Source: UBA5189 sp035631615
Lineage (GTDB): Bacteria; Chloroflexota; Limnocylindria; Limnocylindrales; CSP1-4
Direction: 5' to 3'
Length of the DNA: 64,000 nt
Assembly: GCA_035631615.1 (NCBI GenBank)
Contig: DASQIK010000027.1
Span: forward strand, 1-64,000
The notes beneath the pieces were generated by a model. It was not told where the DNA came from and did not search any database. It worked only from the letters and a program-made list of their open reading frames with translations. A program made the position numbers and the translations under genes. This document shows, one piece after another, positions 8,430 through 16,080 of this stretch; within the stretch, counting starts at the first letter, position 1; every line of letters starts with the position of its first letter.

Positions 8430-9182
8430 TCAGCGGCCGGGCACCCGGTGGAACAGTTCGGGATCGGCATCACCGACGATGACGCGGACCAGCGCCGCCG
8501 GCCGAAGGCCGAGCGTGGCGCGGCCGAGCGGGCCGTCGAGCGTGAGCGAGTCGAGCGATTCGGAGCGGGCGAGGATGGTCACGTGGGCGCCCGGCCGAAG
8601 GCCGCGCGCCTCGAGGTAGGACAGGAGCCCGGCATCCTCCTCGGCGGCCTCCGTGATCCGGTAGATCGTGGCGCGCAGGCCGGCCTCGATCGAGGCGAGC
8701 GGCTCGCCGGCCGGGCGCCGCTTCGCGGTCTCGGCATCGAGCGGGTTGCCGTGCGGGCACGTCTCCGGGTGTCCGAGGAGCTCGTCGAGCTGCGCCTCGA
8801 CGCGCGGCGAGATCGCCACCTGGAGACGCTCCGCCTCGACGTCCGATTCGGCCCAGCCCAGCCCGACGATCTCGCTCAGCAGCCACTCACACAGGGCGTG
8901 ACGTCGGAAGATCCCGTCCGCGGCGGTCCGACCCGGCTTCGTGAGCTGGAGCTCGCGCCCCTCGGCGAGGGTCACGAGGCCATCGGCGGCGAGACGGCGG
9001 AACATCTCGCTCGCCGCCTGGGTGCTGACGCCCAGCTTCCGGGCGACCTGCGACGCCGTGATCCGCGATCCGTCGCCGGCCATGATCCGAAGCGTGAGCA
9101 GGTACTCCTGCGCGGAGCTGGAGAGGTCGCTCGACGGTCTGTGCCTGCCCTCGCCTCCGTGGCCGCTCGTGGAGCGGCTCAC
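8430..9182 (-). CDS. DtxR/MntR-family regulator with altered metal site
   Basis: A ~250-residue protein: winged helix (residues ~24-85, ITASQVARKLGVSTQAASEM as recognition region), dimerisation/metal domain (~86-165, with the family hallmark LLGHPETCPHGNP) and a C-terminal FeoA/SH3-like domain (LDSLTLDGPLGRATLGLRP). Compared with DtxR, the ancillary-site His79 and Glu83 are present (H95, E99), but His98 is Asp114. At the primary site Cys102 is Glu118, Glu105 is Gln121 and His106 is Val122. In MntR the first of these is also Glu, but Glu102/His103 would still be expected. Metal response may therefore be lost or changed. The GTG start overlaps the stop of the J-domain gene (GTGA), indicating translational coupling. 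Confidence 0.88.
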   Translation of the reverse strand: MSRSTSGHGGEGRHRPSSDLSSSAQEYLLTLRIMAGDGSRITASQVARKLGVSTQAASEMFRRLAADGLVTLAEGRELQLTKPGRTAADGIFRRHALCEWLLSEIVGLGWAESDVEAERLQVAISPRVEAQLDELLGHPETCPHGNPLDAETAKRRPAGEPLASIEAGLRATIYRITEAAEEDAGLLSYLEARGLRPGAHVTILARSESLDSLTLDGPLGRATLGLRPAALVRVIVGDADPELFHRVPGR

Positions 9183-10522
9183 GTGCTGGTCCCCGTCGAC
9201 CCCTGGTCGCGGCTGCGAGCGGCGCGGAAGGCCGCCCAGGCCACGCCAACGAGCCAGGCGAGTGCAAGGAGCGCGGCGGGTGCGAGCTCGGCCCGCAACG
9301 CGCCGATCCCGCCGATTGCGATCACCAGCAAGGTGAGCGGCACGACCGCGACCAGCATGCTGAACGCACCGCCCGCGAGAATCCGGGTCAGTGGCGCGAA
9401 CAGCAGGAGCGCCCCGAGGATCCCCGCCTGCGCCAGCAACGGGAGCAGCGGCTCGACGCCACCACCGCAGGTCGTCGATGCGGGCCCGCACCCCGTCGCC
9501 GTGGCAATGAGGGCGGCCGCGGCCAACCCGATCGGGGGCCACGCGACGAGCGCGAAACCAAGCCGCCGGATCGGGTCGTCTGCGGGGCCGCCGAGCCATG
9601 CGCGGCCGGATCCCGCGAATGCCGAATCGGCGGCGACGACGCGGGATGGTGCGGCCGGCCGGCCTCGGCGCGGCGACGCGCGCTCCCCGGCATGGCCGGC
9701 CTGCGCCGTTCGACTGGCGTCTCTGAGGCCTGCGGCGGCGTTCGAGGGCGTGGACCACGAGCTCGTCGAGGGGCTGCTCCCCCAGCTGGGCGACCGCGGG
9801 GCGGGCTCGGCCCGCGGCGACGGCTCCGTCCACCCGGTCGCGGAAACGTCAACGGTTTCCGTCGCCGCGCCCGATGCGGTCACCCCCGGTTCGGCCGCCA
9901 CGGGGTCGCCGGGGAGGGGGCGGCGAGCGCGGGATTGGTATTCGGGGCCGTGCTTGCGCGGATCGGCATATTCGCGCGGGTTGACGATCCAGTACTCGCC
10001 CGACGATGGGCCGTACCACGAGGCGCCGCTCCAGGTCGGGTCGTTGGCATCACGAGCCTCGTCGTAGGAGGTCGAGCCCATGGTGGCCTTGCGGACGTGG
10101 CGACGGCTGGAGCCGCGAGTCCCGGTCGAGCCGCGCGAGCCGCCGCCGGCCGAACCCGTTGTCCCCCGCCCGCTGCTGCCCGTGCCCGTCGCGCTGCCCC
10201 TCCCGGTGCTTCCCGCGCCGCCCGCCGTGCCGTGGGCCGTCCGCGCACGCTCGCGCGCCTGGCGGGCCCGTGCCGGATCGGCTCGCCATGGTTCCGCCGG
10301 CGTCGGGCGGGCGGTCTTCGGAGGGCCGACGCGCCCAGTGGTCAGCCGGTCGTACGCCTCGTGGATGGCGAGGAACCGGGGCAGCGCGGCCTCGCCGGCG
10401 GAGTCGGGGTGGAAGGCCTTCGCGAGGAGCCGGTAGGCGCGCTTGACCTCGGCCTTCGACGCGCCGGGCTGCAGGCCCAGCGTTCGATACGCATCCCGAT
10501 TCGCTTCCGGGTCGAGTGGCAC
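9179..10522 (-). CDS. J-domain membrane protein
   Basis: A 447-residue protein. Residues 9-65 form a J domain with the HPD tripeptide at residues 38-40 (KAFHPDSAGE), the Hsp70-stimulating signature. It is followed by ~250 residues of low-complexity Gly/Ser/Thr/Arg-rich sequence containing a short conserved-looking island (GSTSYDEA...WYGPSSGEYWIVNPREYADPRK, in two parts). The C-terminus has about four hydrophobic segments, so the J domain is probably tethered to the membrane from the cytoplasmic side. No DnaK/GrpE gene is nearby. It is the first gene of an operon with the DtxR-like regulator, and the region upstream holds four 19-bp palindromes. The client is unknown. Confidence 0.8.
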   Translation of the reverse strand: MPLDPEANRDAYRTLGLQPGASKAEVKRAYRLLAKAFHPDSAGEAALPRFLAIHEAYDRLTTGRVGPPKTARPTPAEPWRADPARARQARERARTAHGTAGGAGSTGRGSATGTGSSGRGTTGSAGGGSRGSTGTRGSSRRHVRKATMGSTSYDEARDANDPTWSGASWYGPSSGEYWIVNPREYADPRKHGPEYQSRARRPLPGDPVAAEPGVTASGAATETVDVSATGWTEPSPRAEPAPRSPSWGSSPSTSSWSTPSNAAAGLRDASRTAQAGHAGERASPRRGRPAAPSRVVAADSAFAGSGRAWLGGPADDPIRRLGFALVAWPPIGLAAAALIATATGCGPASTTCGGGVEPLLPLLAQAGILGALLLFAPLTRILAGGAFSMLVAVVPLTLLVIAIGGIGALRAELAPAALLALAWLVGVAWAAFRAARSRDQGSTGTST

Positions 10523-10570
10523 GGCGCAAAGCCTAAGCCGCGCGGCCTCGACGCGACGGAGTGCCGACCG

Positions 10571-10752
10571 TCATACCTCCGGCGTATGAAGGGAACGAGA
10601 GACGGGTCCACCGGTTGCCGTGTGCGTTCGTTCATACGTGTGGCGTATGACCGGCGCGAGCAACTGCCGCTCTTCGTGCGTTTCATACGCGGGGCGTATT
10701 CCGGGAACATGGAGGCGTGGCTCGTCGTGCCGTTCATACGTCGGGCGTATGA
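10571..10752. repeat. Array of four spaced 19-bp palindromes (TCATAC-...-GTATGA)
   Basis: Four copies of a palindrome with consensus TCATACsnnnGGCGTATGA are centred at about 10580, 10641, 10692 and 10743. Copy 2 reads TCATACGTGTGGCGTATGA and copy 4 reads TCATACGTCGGGCGTATGA. Copy 1 has CCT in the left arm and copy 3 ends TTC. Start-to-start distances are 61, 51 and 51 bp. The array fills the 252-nt gap between the asparaginase stop and the start of the J-domain/DtxR operon, so it lies in that operon's promoter region. DtxR-family boxes are also 19-bp palindromes, although of different sequence; autoregulation by the coupled regulator is an inference. Confidence 0.85.
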
Positions 10753-10774
10753 GCAGCGCGGCGAGGCGCGGGCC

Positions 10775-11920
10775 CTAACGCAGCAGCTCCCCCATCGGTG
10801 CCAGCTCGAAGGACGCGACCGCCTCGGCGGCCGGTCGTCCATGCGGATCGGGCGTGATCGGGCGGTGATAGCGGCTGAGAACCCGTAGCGATTGGCCCTC
10901 GAGCACGCTCGCCTGGCCGAGGGCCTCGATCGAGGCGGCCCAGGTGCCGCGGTCGTAGCCGTCCCCATCCTCGATCTTGATCGCCATGCCCGAGGCCGGG
11001 GCAGCCTTGCCGCGGGCGCGTGGACCGGGCAGGATCGCGAGCCCGCGGAGCGCCTCCATCCCGCCCTTCGAGATGATCCGGCCCGGCAGCGCCTTCATGA
11101 TCGAGGTGTCGATCCGGTCCCGCGTCCCGGCGACGAGCTCCGGATTCGCGAGCATCGCGTCGCGCACGATCGTGAGCGGCCCGGCGACCGCCGAACGCGG
11201 GTCACTGGCCGGTATGGCCGACGGATCGGCGAGGAACGCATAGGCGCGGGCGATCTCCCGGAGCGGGAACGCGTAGGTCGCGACGCCGCAGCCGTCGATG
11301 CCGAGTCGGAGCTTCGCCGGGGTGGTCCCGAACGCCTTCGCGACCGCCTCGCGATACGCCAGCTGCGCGGGGTGCTCGTCGAGCCAGTAGTCGTCCGTGG
11401 ACCAGTTGTTGAGCCGGCACAGGAGCAGGAACACCGAGTGCTGACCGGAGCACATGTGGCGGATCTCGCCGGGGCGCTCGCCGTCGCGAGCGAGGCGCGC
11501 CTTCGTCAGCTCGTCGAGCGGCATGCCCTCGATGCCGGTCGCGAGCGCCGCCTGGCTCACGCCCGTGCGCCTGTACAGCGCCTGGAGCGTGCGGACGTGG
11601 AGGTCCTCGCCGGAGTGGCTGCTCGCCATGATCGCGATCTCGGGCGGCTCGAGCCCGAACGCCTTCTGGCCACCGGCCTCCAGGATCGCGACGACGCCGA
11701 ACGGCTTCACGCAGGACCGCAGGTTGACGAGGTGGTCGGGGTCGCCGATGGCTCGGATCAGGCGACCGCCGGCGTCGACCTCGACGATGTCACCCCGGTG
11801 CGCGCTCTCCTCGACCCCGTTGCGCATCTGGCGGACGAGCACTGGCGGCGCGGTCCGGCGGGGCCTCGGTGCGGCTCCCCCACCCCGCACCCGGTCGGAC
11901 GGCGAGGTCTGGGTGGGCAC
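10775..11920 (-). CDS. L-asparaginase II family protein
   Basis: A 381-residue protein of the thermolabile asparaginase II type found in Rhizobium etli and many soil bacteria, unrelated to the E. coli-type enzymes. Family motifs are RSCVKPFGVV near residue 68, ASSHSGEDLHV near residue 100, HMCSGQHSVF near residue 155 (usually NCSGKHAG) and GIDGCGVATYAFPL near residue 205. It should hydrolyse L-asparagine to aspartate and ammonia in the cytoplasm. The first ~20 residues are a disordered extension. GTG 11920 lies 6 nt after TACGCT, with no Shine-Dalgarno. It is divergent from upp. Confidence 0.88.
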   Translation of the reverse strand: MPTQTSPSDRVRGGGAAPRPRRTAPPVLVRQMRNGVEESAHRGDIVEVDAGGRLIRAIGDPDHLVNLRSCVKPFGVVAILEAGGQKAFGLEPPEIAIMASSHSGEDLHVRTLQALYRRTGVSQAALATGIEGMPLDELTKARLARDGERPGEIRHMCSGQHSVFLLLCRLNNWSTDDYWLDEHPAQLAYREAVAKAFGTTPAKLRLGIDGCGVATYAFPLREIARAYAFLADPSAIPASDPRSAVAGPLTIVRDAMLANPELVAGTRDRIDTSIMKALPGRIISKGGMEALRGLAILPGPRARGKAAPASGMAIKIEDGDGYDRGTWAASIEALGQASVLEGQSLRVLSRYHRPITPDPHGRPAAEAVASFELAPMGELLR

Positions 11921-11926
11921 GTCGTG

Positions 11927-11951
11927 AGCGTACCGCGGCCGATGCTAGGAT
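11927..11951. promoter_or_regulatory. Divergent -10 elements for asparaginase and upp
   Basis: TACGCT on the minus strand (11927-11932) lies 6 nt before the asparaginase GTG. TAGGAT on the plus strand (11946-11951) lies 8 nt before the upp ATG. The starts are only 39 nt apart, so the two promoters interlock, and both transcripts appear leaderless. Confidence 0.5.
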
Positions 11952-11959
11952 GCCGATCG

Positions 11960-12613
11960 ATGCTCCCCCCGAACCTCCATGTGTCGCAGCATCCGGCCGT
12001 CCTCCACAAGCTGGGCATCCTGCGCGACGAGCAGACCGAGCCCAAGAAGTTCCGCGAGGTCGTCAGGGAGCTGTCGTGGCTGCTCGGCTACGAGGCGCTC
12101 GCCGACGCGCGCGTCCGCTCCAAGCGGGTCACCACCCCGATCGAGACGATGGACGGTCACGAGCTCGGCGAGCGGATCGGCCTGATCCCGATCCTGCGGG
12201 CTGGGCTCGGCATGGTCGACGCGATGCTCGAGCTCATGCCCACCGCGGAGGTCTGGCACCTCGGCCTGTTCCGGGACGAGCGCACCCTGCGGCCGGTCGA
12301 GTACTACAACAAGCTGCCCGACTCGGCGAACGTGGACCTCTGCCTCATCCTCGACCCGATGCTCGCGACCGGCGGCTCGGCAACCGCGGCGATCGAGGTC
12401 CTGAAGCGCTGGGGCGCCGTCAAGCCCGTGCGAATCAAGCTGCTCAACCTGATCGCGGCCCCCGAGGGCGTGAACGCCGTCGCCGACGCCCATCCCGATG
12501 TCGAGATCTACTGCGCCGCGCTCGACCGCCAGCTCAACGACAGGGGCTACATCATGCCCGGCCTCGGCGACGCCGGCGACCGCCAGTTCGGGACGGGCAA
12601 GCCCGCTGACTGA
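11960..12613 (+). CDS. upp: Uracil phosphoribosyltransferase
   Basis: A 217-residue enzyme that salvages uracil with PRPP to give UMP. The PRPP-binding loop is LCLILDPMLATGGSATAAIE near residues 128-147 and the C-terminal uracil-binding signature is RGYIMPGLGDAGDRQFGT. The flap and N-terminal regions (HPAVLHKLGILRDEQT, PILRAGLGM) are standard, and length is normal. I chose ATG 11960 because TAGGAT lies 8 nt upstream and the conserved NLHVSQHP follows at once; an in-frame ATG at 11942 is an alternative. It salvages the base whose degradation is apparently encoded at 14-30 kb. Confidence 0.97.
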   Translation: MLPPNLHVSQHPAVLHKLGILRDEQTEPKKFREVVRELSWLLGYEALADARVRSKRVTTPIETMDGHELGERIGLIPILRAGLGMVDAMLELMPTAEVWHLGLFRDERTLRPVEYYNKLPDSANVDLCLILDPMLATGGSATAAIEVLKRWGAVKPVRIKLLNLIAAPEGVNAVADAHPDVEIYCAALDRQLNDRGYIMPGLGDAGDRQFGTGKPAD

Positions 12614-12849
12614 GGCGGCAACCGCGCGACAGCGCGTCGGCGACGATCCTCTAGGACGGCGAGGGTCCTCGTTGCCGGCGACACGGCTCGTCTCCAGCAG
12701 CCCGGTCGTCCGCGGAGCCGTTCCGCTAGTTCGAGCTGGCCACGGCGGGAACTGAAACACGCGCGGCATGCGGTCTCGCAGCCAGCCCGACCGACCGCGA
12801 TGGCGAAAGGCGCCTCCTATCCCCAAACAGATCCGGATCGGAGGACACC

Positions 12850-13485
12850 ATGGATTCCACGACGCTGCTGATCCTCGTGGTCGTCGTGCTGGTCGCGATC
12901 GTCGGGTGGCTCGTCTACGAGCGCCGTCGGTCGGACACGCTGCGATCGAAGTTCGGGCCGGAATACCGGCGAACGATCGAGGCGACGGGCGACCGGCGGG
13001 AGGCCGAGGCCGAGCTCCAGGCGCGTGAGCGGCGGGTCGCCGCGCTCGACATCAGGACCCTGCCGGCGGCCGAACGGGCTCGCTACGCGGACGAATGGCG
13101 GGACGTGCAGAGCCACTTTGTCGACGAGCCGGTGGCCGCGATCGTCGAGGCAGACGCCCTCATCGGGCAGGTCATGGAGGCCCGCGGCTACCCGGTCTCG
13201 GACTTCGAGCAGCGGGTCGCGGACATCTCCGTCGACCACCCGAGCGTCGTCGAGCACTACCGGATCGCGCACCGGATCGCCGCGCGAAAGGACGAGCGGA
13301 CGATCGACACCGAGTCGCTCCGCCAGGCGATGGTTCACTACCGCGCCCTGTTCGACGACCTGCTCGGTGCCGGCGCGGTGACTCCCGTCGCGAGCACCGC
13401 CGATCCCGCAACCACCACGACTGCACCCGTCCGCGGCGCAGCCCCTGCCGCCCCCGCGGCGACCCTGGAGAGGAGCCCACGATGA
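12850..13485 (+). CDS. Membrane-anchored protein of unknown function, first of a paralogous pair
   Basis: A 211-residue protein with CGGAGGA 6 nt before the ATG. Residues 5-25 are a single N-terminal membrane anchor (LLILVVVVLVAIVGWLVY) followed by basic residues, so the rest is probably cytoplasmic. The body is helical; residues ~80-165 contain EWRDVQSHFVDEPVAAIVEA, DALIGQVMEARGYP and SLRQAMVHYRALFDDLLGA, which match the next gene segment by segment. The last ~40 residues are Ala/Thr/Pro-rich. I do not recognise a named domain. The stop overlaps the next start (ATGA). Confidence 0.8.
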   Translation: MDSTTLLILVVVVLVAIVGWLVYERRRSDTLRSKFGPEYRRTIEATGDRREAEAELQARERRVAALDIRTLPAAERARYADEWRDVQSHFVDEPVAAIVEADALIGQVMEARGYPVSDFEQRVADISVDHPSVVEHYRIAHRIAARKDERTIDTESLRQAMVHYRALFDDLLGAGAVTPVASTADPATTTTAPVRGAAPAAPAATLERSPR

Positions 13486-13967
13486 CCGAGGCGCGCACCA
13501 TCGCCCACCCGGCCACGGACGCTGACACCGTCCTTGAACGCGATGGCGACGAACCGGTGACGGCCGAGCGGGCCATGTCGACCCAGGCAATCGCCGACAA
13601 CGGGCGGCATTCTGCGCCCCTGCAGCCCGCGCCCGTGGAGCCGGCGGCCGCGGCACCGGCGGACGCGGCACCGGCGGACGCGGCACGCGAGGTCGCCGCC
13701 GCGCCGCTGTTCGACGAGGCTGCGACCGGCCAGCTTCGCGATCGCTGGGCCGACGTCCAGGCCGGCTTCGTGGACCAGCCGCGCTCCGCGGTGGAGCACG
13801 CCGATGCGCTCGTCGCCGAGGTCATGCAACGGCTCGCGAAGGGATTCGCCACCGAGCGCCAGCACCTCGAGGAGCAATGGTCCCGCGGCGACGACGTGTC
13901 CACCGAGGACCTGCGCCTCGCACTCCAGCGGTACCGCTCGTTCTTCGATCGCCTCCTCGCGATCTGA
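13482..13967 (+). CDS. Soluble paralogue of the preceding unknown protein
   Basis: A 161-residue protein starting at ATG 13482 with AGGAG 7 nt upstream, overlapping the previous stop by 4 nt. It lacks the membrane anchor. Residues ~1-75 are disordered (APADAAPADAA repeats), then RWADVQAGFVDQPRSAVEHA, DALVAEVMQRLAKGF and DLRLALQRYRSFFDRLLAI mirror the helical body of its neighbour. This indicates tandem duplication of one domain with gain or loss of the anchor. A strong terminator hairpin follows. Function unknown; co-translation suggests a hetero-complex. Confidence 0.78.
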   Translation: MTEARTIAHPATDADTVLERDGDEPVTAERAMSTQAIADNGRHSAPLQPAPVEPAAAAPADAAPADAAREVAAAPLFDEAATGQLRDRWADVQAGFVDQPRSAVEHADALVAEVMQRLAKGFATERQHLEEQWSRGDDVSTEDLRLALQRYRSFFDRLLAI

Positions 13968-13989
13968 GATCGGAACACGCCTGAATCGT

Positions 13990-14016
13990 CGAGGCCGGCC
14001 CGATGGGCCGGCCTCG
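13990..14016. terminator. Bidirectional terminator-like hairpin
   Basis: A perfect 12-bp stem (CGAGGCCGGCCC at 13990-14001, GGGCCGGCCTCG at 14005-14016) with a 3-nt loop, between convergent genes. No T-tract follows, as is common in very GC-rich genomes. Confidence 0.75.
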
Positions 14017-14061
14017 ATGGCGTTGCGGAAGTGATGCGGCTCGGCGCCGCCTGGTGGTCGG

Positions 14062-15177
14062 CTAGTTGCCCCCAGCCTTGAGGGTGATCGTCGCCTTGGT
14101 GAAGCCGGCACCCTTGCCGTCCGTGCCCGAAGGCAGGGCGGCGAACGCTGCAGCCGCGAGGTCGGAGCGGGTCGCGCCCGCGGCCGGGGCGGCCGTGAGG
14201 ACGCCGTACTGGGTCGCGATCCGGACCGTCTGGTCGTACGCGGCCTGGTCGAACTGGCCGATGCCGGTGGTCGACGGCCAGATCAGGGCGTTGATCTCGT
14301 TCATCTGCCACGCCTGGTGGCTGGCGCCGAGCTGCGAGCCCTTGGCGAGGACGAGGTCCACGCACTTCTGGGCGTTGTCGCGGCAGTAGATCCAGCCGCG
14401 GTAGCTGGCGGTGAGGAACTTCGTGGCGATCGCCTCGTTGCCGGACTTCGCGAGCCAGGCGGCCGACGCGAAGAGCTGGTCCTGCAGCATCGCCGTTCCG
14501 ACCGTCGGATCGTTGAAGTCGACCACGTTGAGGTCGGCCGGCGTGTACAGCGACCCGTCGGCCTTCTTCGCCTCGAGGACCTGGGCATACTCGTTGTAGA
14601 TCATCGCCTGGGCGACATCGAGGTCACCGCTCAGCAGGCCCGACATGTCGAAGTTCTGCTGGATGATGTTCTGGGTCTTGGGGTCGAGACCGGCCTTCGT
14701 GAGGGCCGCGAAGAGCTCCGGCTCATTGCCTCCCAGCCACGACCCGATCTTCTTGCCGCCCATCGCCGCCGGCGTGGTGATGTTCTTGTCCTTGAACGAC
14801 ACCATGCGCGTGCCGGAGCGGGCGAAGATCTGGGAGATCGACACGAGGTCCGTGCCGGCCGTGCCGGATGCCGGCTCGCGCGAGCGCAGCAGGTTCGGGA
14901 GCCACGCCACGCCGATGTCCGCGCCGCCGGATGCGACGACCTGGACGTTGTTGACCTGCGGGCCGCCGATCAGGATCTGGACGTCGAGGCCCGCATCCTT
15001 GTAGTAGCCCTGGTCGAGGGCCGCGTAATAGCCCGCGAACTGCGCCTGGGTCACCCACTGCAGCTGGAGCTTGACGGTGGTCAGGGGCGCCGTGGTCGCG
15101 GGCGTCCCGCTGTTGCACGCGCCGACGATGAAGACTGCCAGCGCACCGAGCGCGAGCAGGCGCTTGCCGAAGTTCAT
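14062..15177 (-). CDS. ABC transporter substrate-binding lipoprotein, NMT1/THI5 type
   Basis: A 371-residue exported lipoprotein. The signal peptide ends in the lipobox VGAC with the acylated Cys at residue 21. GGAGGAGG lies upstream of ATG 15177. The mature part opens with KLQLQWVTQAQFAGYYAALD and QGYYKDAGLDVQIL, the standard NMT1/THI5 beginning; this family binds thiamine-pyrimidine precursors, riboflavin-type ligands, taurine or other heterocycles. It is the last gene of a minus-strand set with two permeases, an ATPase and an omega-aminotransferase. The linkage to dihydropyrimidinase and beta-ureidopropionase genes suggests a pyrimidine or related ligand (inference). Confidence 0.9.
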   Translation of the reverse strand: MNFGKRLLALGALAVFIVGACNSGTPATTAPLTTVKLQLQWVTQAQFAGYYAALDQGYYKDAGLDVQILIGGPQVNNVQVVASGGADIGVAWLPNLLRSREPASGTAGTDLVSISQIFARSGTRMVSFKDKNITTPAAMGGKKIGSWLGGNEPELFAALTKAGLDPKTQNIIQQNFDMSGLLSGDLDVAQAMIYNEYAQVLEAKKADGSLYTPADLNVVDFNDPTVGTAMLQDQLFASAAWLAKSGNEAIATKFLTASYRGWIYCRDNAQKCVDLVLAKGSQLGASHQAWQMNEINALIWPSTTGIGQFDQAAYDQTVRIATQYGVLTAAPAAGATRSDLAAAAFAALPSGTDGKGAGFTKATITLKAGGN

Positions 15178-15286
15178 GGGGCCCTCCTCCTCCAACCGGC
15201 CGGGCGTGGACTCGCCCCGGGCACATGCGTGTCGCGGACGATAGCGCATGCGAGAAGCCCCAAGGGCGCTCCGGGGTGCCGCCCGG

Positions 15287-16075
15287 CTATTCGCCGGCGG
15301 CGCTGTCCGCGCGGCGCTGCCAGGGCATCACGATCCGCTCCGCCAGCGCGGCGAGCAGGTACAGCCCGATCCCCAGCAGGCAGGCCATGATGATCGCGGC
15401 CCAGGCGTTCGGATACTTGAACGACCCCGTCTGGTTGGTCACGTAGATCCCGAGCGAGTACAGCGGCCCGCCGAAGAACTCGCCGACCACGGCCCCGATC
15501 ACGCTCAGCGTCACCGCGATCCGCAGGGCCGTGAACCAGTACGGCAGGGCGTTCGGGATGCGGACCTTGCGGAGGACCGTGCCGTCGGGCGCCGCGTACG
15601 ACGCCATCAGCTCGATCGCGGCCGGATCGACGTTCGTGAGACCGCGCACCGTGTTGACCATGACGGGGAAGAAGGTCATCAGCGCGACGATCGTGATCCG
15701 CGGGAGCTGGCTCTCGAAGCCGAACCAGTTGATCGTGATGGGGGCGAACGCGATGATCGGGATCGTGCTCATCGCCGTGCCCAGCGGCACGAGGGTCTGG
15801 CGTGCGGTCGCCCAGCGCGCGGTCGCGAGGCCGGCGATGGTCCCGAGCGCCACCCCGAATGCCAGCCCGACGATCGCCTCGGTTCCCGTGTAGACGATGC
15901 CGCGCGCCAGCGTCGGCCATTCGGCACCGAGCGCCGTGAAGATGACCGTCGGGCGCGGGATGAGGAACGACTTCACCTCGAGCGCGAGGAACGACACCTC
16001 CCAGAGGACGATCACCGCCACGAACACGACGAGGGGCGGGAGCCAGGCAGCCGAGCGCCGGCGGAGCGTCGACAT
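15287..16075 (-). CDS. ABC transporter permease (first of two)
   Basis: A 262-residue inner-membrane permease of the BPD type with about six helices. The EAA loop is ELMASYAAPDGTVLRKVRIP followed by NALPYWFTALRIAV, which docks on the ATPase. Composition resembles nitrate/taurine/thiamine-precursor permeases. It starts at ATG 16075, 5 nt after the ATPase stop, and lies 109 nt upstream of the lipoprotein gene. It is a distant paralogue of the permease at 16935-17837, so the transporter channel may be a heterodimer. Confidence 0.93.
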   Translation of the reverse strand: MSTLRRRSAAWLPPLVVFVAVIVLWEVSFLALEVKSFLIPRPTVIFTALGAEWPTLARGIVYTGTEAIVGLAFGVALGTIAGLATARWATARQTLVPLGTAMSTIPIIAFAPITINWFGFESQLPRITIVALMTFFPVMVNTVRGLTNVDPAAIELMASYAAPDGTVLRKVRIPNALPYWFTALRIAVTLSVIGAVVGEFFGGPLYSLGIYVTNQTGSFKYPNAWAAIIMACLLGIGLYLLAALAERIVMPWQRRADSAAGE

Positions 16076-16080
16076 CGGGT

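Noticed and set aside
10571..10752. CRISPR-like array (regular repeats with 34-44 nt spacers)
   Set aside because: The repeats are 19-bp perfect dyads with a variable centre, only four copies, no cas genes nearby; promoter position fits operators.
10590..10770. Peptide repeat FIRxAY read through the palindromes in the plus frame
   Set aside because: Spacing of the first repeat is not a multiple of three and no ribosome site or conserved product is present; the conservation is that of DNA dyads.
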